From assembly GCA_013289955.1 (NCBI GenBank), contig JABCYZ010000007.1:62001-126000 (forward strand): a stretch of DNA of 64,000 nt, read 5' to 3'. The notes beneath the pieces were generated by a model that was given only the letters and a program-made list of their open reading frames with translations, did not search any database and was not told where the DNA came from. Numbering within the stretch: position 1 is the stretch's first letter; each line of letters begins with the position of its first letter. This DNA is from Acidobacteriota bacterium (lineage in GTDB: Bacteria > Acidobacteriota > Terriglobia > Acidiferrales > UBA7541). Shown in pieces: positions 59,208 to 64,000 of this stretch. A program made the position numbers and the translations under genes.

Positions 59208-60794
59208 ATGTCGAGGCTTTCGATGGCTACGGTGATGACCGCTTCGCGGTCACCCCTTTCATTGGCTCCTTTACGGCTGCCTCTTGCTGTCGCCCCTCCC
59301 GGCGGGTCACGGCCCGAGCACCGCGGTCTCTCCCATTGGATGAACCGCGTTCTGGAAGAGCTCGGAATTTTGCACACCTCGCCTGATCCCGGCACCGTGC
59401 ACGATTTGCGTGTAGCGATTCGCCGCTGCCGATCGCTTGCGTCGGTGATGGAGGAAGTCGACCCCGACTCCTCCTGGCCCGAAATGCGCAAAGCGGCGCG
59501 CAAGTTGTTTCGAGGCCTCGGCGATCTCCGTGACGGGCAGGTCATGGGGGAATGGGTCAAGAAGCTTGGCGCGGAGAATGATCCCCTGCGCACGCAAATA
59601 CTCGCTTCTCTCGAAACAGACGAGAAGCAGCGCTCCGCGCGTGCGCTACACGCGGCCGCAAAGTTTGACGAAAAAGAATGGTCCCAACTCGAGAGGCGGC
59701 TGCGACAGCGTGTCCGGCTTGTACCTGTGGGCAGCCTGGCTGCCGAATGCCTGGCTCTCGAACGATTCGAGGAAGCAAAAGAACTTCACAACCGAGCGCT
59801 GCGCACGGAAAAACCAAAGCCCTGGCATGCACTCCGTATCGGCCTAAAGAGATTTCGCTATGCGCTCGAGGGCTTTTTGCCGGACCATTACGCCGCTTGG
59901 AGCGAAAATCTGAAACGCTTGCAGGACCTTCTCGGGGACATTCACGATCTGGATGTGCTCGCCGGATTGCTCGAAGAGACCAAGGCCTCCCGAACCACGG
60001 AATCCATGGAAGGGTGGCAAGAAAAAATCGTTCACGAACGTCACGAGCGGATCGAAACCTATCGCCAGCTCACTCTGGGGAAGACCAGTCTGTGGCACGA
60101 GTGGCGGCACAATCTGCCCTATGGCCAGCGTTTGCAAGCGGCAGCCATGGCGCGGGTTCGCGCCACGGCGCGCGCCGCCGATCGGCATTCGCAGCGCACG
60201 GGCCAGGTGTCGCGCATTGCGATGCGCGTGTTCGACCTTCTGCGCCGCGACCAAGCCGCGCCGGCGTTTCATGAACCGTCCTCTCGCCACATAATGGCGG
60301 CCGCAGCCAAACTGCACGGCATCGGGGCCGCTGGCGATCGCAACTCGTCTCAGAAGGCTGTTCGCAAGTTTCTGCTGGGGTTGACGGTTCCACCCAACTG
60401 GTCAGCCGAACAATGGGATCTGATGGCGTGGGTGGTTCGCTTTCACCGCGGAGCCGAACCCAAACTGAAGAACGGTTTTGCAAAACTTTCTGAAGAGCAG
60501 CAAACGACGGTTCGAGCGCTGGCGGGTGTCCTACGGTTGGCTCGAGCGCTGCGGAAAGCCGGCATCGAGAGCGCTGTTGGTCTTCGCTTTGAAAAATCAG
60601 CCGACGCCTTTGTCCTGCGCGTCCCTGGATTGCCCGACACGGCCGAGACTGCCGCGCGCATGGCCGCTGCCAAACACCTTCTGGAATTCGTGTTGGGGAA
60701 GCCCCTCATTCTGAGAACCGCGCCGAAACTGGAAAAGGCCGCCGGGCCAGTCGCACCGTCTGAACCTCCCATGGTTTCCGCAGTCTCCGCCTAG
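59208..60794 (+). CDS. CHAD domain protein with a degenerate Ppx-type HD domain
   Basis: The 528-residue protein has a CHAD domain at about residues 40-300, with the repeated basic helices VHDLRVAIRRCRSLASVMEEV and WHALRIGLKRFRYALEGFL and the DLLGDIHDLDVLAGLL helix; CHAD domains bind polyphosphate. Residues about 320-505 align by eye with the HD half of the Ppx at 61402-62952: LHGIG for LMHDTG, then FLLGLTVPPNWSAEQWDLMAWVVRFHRGAEP for YLVLNGDIPGLEGRDRAIVAALVRYHNRKSEP. The His-Asp pair is lost (His-Gly), as are most other metal ligands, so it should be inactive and may serve in binding. It is convergent with sixA. Confidence 0.85.
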   Translation: MSRLSMATVMTASRSPLSLAPLRLPLAVAPPGGSRPEHRGLSHWMNRVLEELGILHTSPDPGTVHDLRVAIRRCRSLASVMEEVDPDSSWPEMRKAARKLFRGLGDLRDGQVMGEWVKKLGAENDPLRTQILASLETDEKQRSARALHAAAKFDEKEWSQLERRLRQRVRLVPVGSLAAECLALERFEEAKELHNRALRTEKPKPWHALRIGLKRFRYALEGFLPDHYAAWSENLKRLQDLLGDIHDLDVLAGLLEETKASRTTESMEGWQEKIVHERHERIETYRQLTLGKTSLWHEWRHNLPYGQRLQAAAMARVRATARAADRHSQRTGQVSRIAMRVFDLLRRDQAAPAFHEPSSRHIMAAAAKLHGIGAAGDRNSSQKAVRKFLLGLTVPPNWSAEQWDLMAWVVRFHRGAEPKLKNGFAKLSEEQQTTVRALAGVLRLARALRKAGIESAVGLRFEKSADAFVLRVPGLPDTAETAARMAAAKHLLEFVLGKPLILRTAPKLEKAAGPVAPSEPPMVSAVSA

Positions 60795-60837
60795 CCTCGA
60801 GAGGCGATCCGTTGCTCGATCTGGGTTCTTAAAAGGC

Positions 60838-61338
60838 TCATTTCCCTCCGCGGCGAAGCAGCTTTGGGGGCGCGAGCCAGAGCAATTGTCCATTTGGCGG
60901 CGAAACGCGCTTCAGCTCGAGCAATGCAACGCCTGCTTTTTTCAGGGACGTGATGTGATGCTTCGAGCCGAGGGCAGAGGCGATGACGTCGTCCAGCTGC
61001 GGAGCGTGGCCGAAAATAAAGAGTGTCGAGGTTTGCTTGTCTTTGGCGAGCTCGCGGAAAAAGAGAGTGGGTTCCGAGCCGGGCAACAGCAAATCCGTGC
61101 GGCGGATTTTTGGTTTGGGATAGTCGAGGGCGGCCGCAAAGATTTCGGCTGTTTGCATGGCGCGCACGTAGGGACTTGAAAGCAGCAAGTCCGGCGAGGC
61201 GCTGAGGGCGGCGACTGCGGCGGCGACTCGCTTGGTTTTCTCGATCCCTTCCTCGGTCAGGTATCTTTCGGGATCGGGCGGGCACTTGGGATCTTCCCGG
61301 TCGATCGCGATGCCGTGGCGCACAACGTATATTTCCAT
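60838..61338 (-). CDS. sixA: SixA-type phosphohistidine phosphatase
   Basis: The 166-residue protein has the RHG motif at its start (YVVRHGIAIDREDP), a middle SSPYVRAMQTAEIF (Arg, Thr and Glu near the phosphate) and the second His in FIFGHAPQLDDV. It matches SixA in length and layout. SixA enzymes remove phosphate from His residues of phosphotransfer domains. Here it sits just after ppx (63-base gap), next to a CHAD gene; a link to polyphosphate or to an Hpt-type substrate is possible and not proven. Confidence 0.88.
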   Translation of the reverse strand: MEIYVVRHGIAIDREDPKCPPDPERYLTEEGIEKTKRVAAAVAALSASPDLLLSSPYVRAMQTAEIFAAALDYPKPKIRRTDLLLPGSEPTLFFRELAKDKQTSTLFIFGHAPQLDDVIASALGSKHHITSLKKAGVALLELKRVSPPNGQLLWLAPPKLLRRGGK

Positions 61339-61401
61339 CGGGGCTTTCCGCCTTTCACGAATCTAAATGCTATCGAAGCGGCGCGAGGTTAGGGCTCATC
61401 G

Positions 61402-62952
61402 CTAGGTTTCCTTCGAAGCAGTTTGCCGAAAATAGAGACGGACGTGAAATTCTTTTTCAAAGAGCTCGGCGCTACGGTTGGCGTCCAGCAAATCTTCCGC
61501 TGCATCACCGCGCGCAGTAACCTGCAAACCCACGGCTCCATGCTGGAACGCGGTGCGAACTTGCATGACGCGCTGTCGATGCGAATGATCGAGCGCTTCA
61601 GCAATTCTCAAGATCGCCGCTAGACGCCGCGCAATTCGCTTGTCGCTGTTATTGAGCGAGGAATATGCCAGGTGGTGCCCCGCGGGCTCCGATTTTCGAT
61701 TGTGATAACGCACCAGCGCGGCCACGATGGCGCGATCGCGGCCTTCCAGTCCGGGAATATCGCCGTTGAGTACGAGATACTCGCCGTGCTTGTGATGGCC
61801 CCGATGGCTGATCATATGCCCGGTGTCGTGCATGAGGGCGCCAGCTTCCAGCAGGACGCGAGATTGCGCGGGAAGATGGTGAACGGGCTGAAGCTGGTCG
61901 AAAAGCAAGATACTCAGCTCGCGAACGTGCTCGGCGTGCGTCTGATCCTTTTGCAAACGTCGCGCGAAGCTGCGGGTTCCCACTAGCAATTGCCGCGCGG
62001 CCACGTCGTAGCGGTGCGGCTCCGTCCTGGAAAAAGCCTGATGGGCAATTTCCTGGATCAACCCTTCGCGAAGGCCGACGCTCGGAATCGAAAAATTGCG
62101 AATGTTGAGGTAGCGCCCCAGCGTGACGAAGGTAAGCGCGGCGATGCCCAGCACGTCCGCGCGATCCCGGCGGATGCCGTAGGACTTCATGCGCTCGCGC
62201 ACATCGCGTTCCAAGAGATCCGGCAGGCGTTCCCGCAGCAGCGAGAGTTCGAGCGTGGGAAGTCCGTGCAGGCGGGGGCCGGGAGCGATATTCGCGAGCG
62301 TTTCCGCATTTCCTCCCAGTGCGACGGCCACCTGATCGCCGAGGTTTGGCCGCGATGGCAGTCGTGATTCAAGAAGCGCGCGCACGTAGCGGCGGACTTG
62401 TTCGGCCTGCATCGGGCGGATGGCGCCGGGGATTTTCAGTGTAGTCATGAGTCGCACGGTCCCCACGGGCAACTGTGCGCTTTGCTCGACGGTGTGGTCG
62501 CGGATGACGCTGATCTCGAGGCTCCCGCCGCCTAGATCGGCGATGCACCGTGGCGGGGATTCCGGCCCGAGCGCGGCCATGACTGCTACGCGGCCGAGGC
62601 GAGATTCTTCCGAGGAATTGATCACTTCGAGCGCGATGCCGCTCTTCTGCTTGATTTGGCGCACGAACGCGTCGCGGTTGCGGGCTTCGCGAGATGCGCT
62701 TGTGGCCACGGCGCGATAACGCGTTACGCCAAATTCATCCATGATTTCGTGAAAGTGACGGAACGCTTTGACGCCCTTTTTGAAGAGATCTTCGCTGAAG
62801 CGGTGGCGCAGAAAAACGCCTTCGCCGAGACGCAGCGAATACCTCTCGTTGACCAGCGGTTCGATATCGAGCGCGGAATAGGCGCGAGCGACGGCGAGGC
62901 GCACAGCGTTGGAGCCCGCGTCAATGGCGGCGATATGAACCGGCTCGGACAT
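61402..62952 (-). CDS. ppx: Ppx/GppA-type exopolyphosphatase with HD domain
   Basis: From ATG 62952 the protein has 516 residues. The first part is the Ppx/GppA actin-like fold: AAIDAGSNAVRLAVA, YRAVATSASREA, NSSEESRLGRVA and IADLGGGSLEIS. The second part is an HD domain: LEAGALMHDTGH (His375-Asp376), HHKHGEYL, VRYHNRK and AEALDHSH, all apparently intact. Ppx/GppA proteins cut polyphosphate or pppGpp. It follows the TMK-like gene by 8 bases and precedes sixA. Confidence 0.9.
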   Translation of the reverse strand: MSEPVHIAAIDAGSNAVRLAVARAYSALDIEPLVNERYSLRLGEGVFLRHRFSEDLFKKGVKAFRHFHEIMDEFGVTRYRAVATSASREARNRDAFVRQIKQKSGIALEVINSSEESRLGRVAVMAALGPESPPRCIADLGGGSLEISVIRDHTVEQSAQLPVGTVRLMTTLKIPGAIRPMQAEQVRRYVRALLESRLPSRPNLGDQVAVALGGNAETLANIAPGPRLHGLPTLELSLLRERLPDLLERDVRERMKSYGIRRDRADVLGIAALTFVTLGRYLNIRNFSIPSVGLREGLIQEIAHQAFSRTEPHRYDVAARQLLVGTRSFARRLQKDQTHAEHVRELSILLFDQLQPVHHLPAQSRVLLEAGALMHDTGHMISHRGHHKHGEYLVLNGDIPGLEGRDRAIVAALVRYHNRKSEPAGHHLAYSSLNNSDKRIARRLAAILRIAEALDHSHRQRVMQVRTAFQHGAVGLQVTARGDAAEDLLDANRSAELFEKEFHVRLYFRQTASKET

Positions 62953-62960
62953 TTCGGAAT

Positions 62961-63815
62961 TTACCGCCAGAGATGCGCGAGCGCGGCGGACGGCGTGTAT
63001 TTCGTCGCGCGAATACCGAGTTGCTCGCCGATACGCTGGCGAAGCTGCTTGTTGACGGCAGAGACGCTGGCTTCGCCGTCGAGTTCGATGAACGAGTGGC
63101 GCTTGGCCATCACTTCGAATTCGCGCTTGATCATGGTCTGGTAGCGGATGAAAGACCAATAGAGGTCGTGCGAAAGAGACATGTCGCGACCGGCTTCCCA
63201 GTAGCTAATGGCTTGCGCTTTTTTGAATTCGCGGGCGAAAGCGGTTTCCGGGCGCACGTTGAGCCAAAAAGTGAGATGCGGGCGCAGAGCCATGGCGTAC
63301 AGGCCGTTCAAATAGTCGCGATTGATGCCGCGGACGACGCCGCGGGCCACGAGCGTGAAAATAAAGCGGTCGGCAAGCACGACCGTCCCGGAGCGAAGCG
63401 CGGGCAAGACGCGGTGCTCGACCTGATCGAAGAAATCCGTGGCATACATCAGCGACAGAGTCAGGCGCGTTACCGCGTTTTTTGCGAGAAGCTCATCGAT
63501 GTCGCGTCCCACGAGGTACGATCTGCGCAATCCGCTGGTCTGCACGGCAAAGCCTTCCGATTCGAGCCATTCCTGGAGCAGCGCGATCTGTGTCGATCGT
63601 CCGGAGCCGTCCATCCCTTCGATGACGATGAGGTTTCCCGTAATTTCGCTCGGGTCGAAGCCAACAAGGGCTTCGCCGTAGAAATATTGCGCGGCGCCGT
63701 CCTCGCTCGGCGCGGCCGGTTTCGCCGAAGGAAGGGGCGCGCCTGTGGCTTGCGGCAATTCCGCGGGAACTGTCGGCGCGTTGAGTTTTTCTTTCTCTTT
63801 TTCCTGATCGGGCAT
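62961..63815 (-). CDS. Thymidylate kinase-like P-loop protein with Arg in the Walker A motif
   Basis: From ATG 63815 the protein has 284 residues. A Pro/Ala/Lys-rich leader of about 60 residues is followed by a TMK-type kinase core: LIVIEGMDGSGRSTQIALLQEWL, then LSLMYATDFFDQVEHRVLPALRSGTVVLADRFIFTLVARG and WLNVRPETAFAREF. The Walker A lysine (GxxGxGK-S/T) is Arg here, in GMDGSGRST at about 67-75. The DR of ADRF is kept. The gene lies after a second such gene and before ppx. It is probably a nucleotide or polyphosphate kinase relative; substrate unknown. Confidence 0.85.
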   Translation of the reverse strand: MPDQEKEKEKLNAPTVPAELPQATGAPLPSAKPAAPSEDGAAQYFYGEALVGFDPSEITGNLIVIEGMDGSGRSTQIALLQEWLESEGFAVQTSGLRRSYLVGRDIDELLAKNAVTRLTLSLMYATDFFDQVEHRVLPALRSGTVVLADRFIFTLVARGVVRGINRDYLNGLYAMALRPHLTFWLNVRPETAFAREFKKAQAISYWEAGRDMSLSHDLYWSFIRYQTMIKREFEVMAKRHSFIELDGEASVSAVNKQLRQRIGEQLGIRATKYTPSAALAHLWR

Positions 63816-63817
63816 GC

Positions 63818-64000
63818 TCACTCCGGAGCCGGAATGCCTGGCGCAAAACGCTTCAAATCAATTTTGGATGCCACAATCTCGCGCATTTGTTTCTGCAGCT
63901 TGTTCACCGGCAACGTGCCATCCAGGACGACGAAATTATCGGAATCCACCATTTTGTCGTATTCCTCGAGGATGCGCGCCTGGAAGAGGCGGAAGCTCTC
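63818..64000 (-). CDS. Second thymidylate kinase-like protein, C-terminal end only
   Basis: The frame runs out of the window, so only the last 60 residues are seen, with FRLFQARILEEYDKMVDSDNFVVLDGTLP and LQKQMREIV. This is the usual C-terminal part of thymidylate-kinase-like proteins (RYxxFQxxVLxEYxxM, then a D-T/G-hh strand). Its stop (63818-63820) ends 2 bases before the ATG of the next TMK-like gene. The P-loop is outside the window, so it is not known whether it too has Arg. Tandem TMK-like genes suggest a paired function. Confidence 0.65.
   Translation of the reverse strand, partial: ESFRLFQARILEEYDKMVDSDNFVVLDGTLPVNKLQKQMREIVASKIDLKRFAPGIPAPE

Overview
The window is about 64 kb of high-GC, densely coded chromosomal DNA from a Gram-negative soil-type bacterium, most likely an acidobacterium (Acidobacteriota, Terriglobia-like). 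This assignment is an inference from gene content: two very long MacB/FtsX-like orphan permeases of the acidobacterial duplicated type, a CarD-type RNA polymerase regulator, an FG-GAP/VCBS propeller protein, many secreted proteins of unknown function, a tannase/feruloyl esterase, a GH2 exo-glucosaminidase-like enzyme and an LptE lipoprotein. No prophage, transposase, CRISPR array or rRNA was seen. One tRNA gene, tRNA-Leu(CAA), is present.

Layout. 0-5 kb: 3' end of a secreted phosphoesterase, then a tight minus-strand operon psd-pssA-Asd-like-lptE-holA that links phospholipid head-group synthesis, LPS assembly and DNA polymerase clamp loading. 5-11 kb: a DUF465 protein, tsaB-rimI, carD with a near-consensus promoter, a small secreted protein, and the 5-oxoprolinase genes pxpB-pxpC-pxpA with ATGA overlaps. 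11-18 kb: a secreted protein with a transglutaminase-like Cys/His pattern, an ankyrin protein, an MFS exporter coupled to its TetR regulator, a seven-repeat FG-GAP protein coupled to an 88-residue ORF, and tsaD. 18-24 kb: galU, fmdB, rsmI, two unusual secreted proteins (one is an isolated M17 aminopeptidase N-domain) and a Tat-exported oxalate decarboxylase-like bicupin. 24-31 kb: two ADOP permeases flanking an ArsR/SRPBCC/48-aa/DUF899 operon. 31-43 kb: tannase, PilZ protein, dusB, carbonic anhydrase, yhaM-like nuclease, SurA-like chaperone, mfd and rfaE2. 43-55 kb: an alpha/beta-hydrolase fused to a membrane domain, a geranylgeranyl-reductase-like flavoprotein, an SDR, an MsbA-like ABC exporter, an XRE regulator, a glycine-zipper protein, a beta-lactamase-fold hydrolase and the GH2 enzyme. 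54.7-57 kb: a patch of very small genes, including a ribbon-helix-helix protein coupled to a Pro/Gln/Glu-repeat protein, ending at the tRNA-Leu. 57-64 kb: a HAD phosphatase, an LplT-like MFS protein, and a polyphosphate-type cluster of a CHAD protein, SixA, Ppx/GppA and two thymidylate-kinase-like proteins.

How the genes work together. Much of the window is housekeeping: tRNA t6A synthesis (tsaB, tsaD), rRNA and tRNA modification (rsmI, dusB), envelope building (psd, pssA, lptE, rfaE2, galU, surA-like, msbA-like) and repair (mfd). The most distinctive part is 57.8-64 kb. There the C-terminal half of the CHAD protein aligns by eye with the HD half of the neighbouring Ppx but has lost its metal ligands, and the adjoining kinase-like protein carries Arg in place of the Walker A Lys. 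Other points of interest are the isolated M17 N-domain, the Asd-like protein without its catalytic Cys, the coupled RHH/repeat pair, and several promoters whose -10 box lies only 6-7 bases before the start codon, which suggests leaderless mRNAs.
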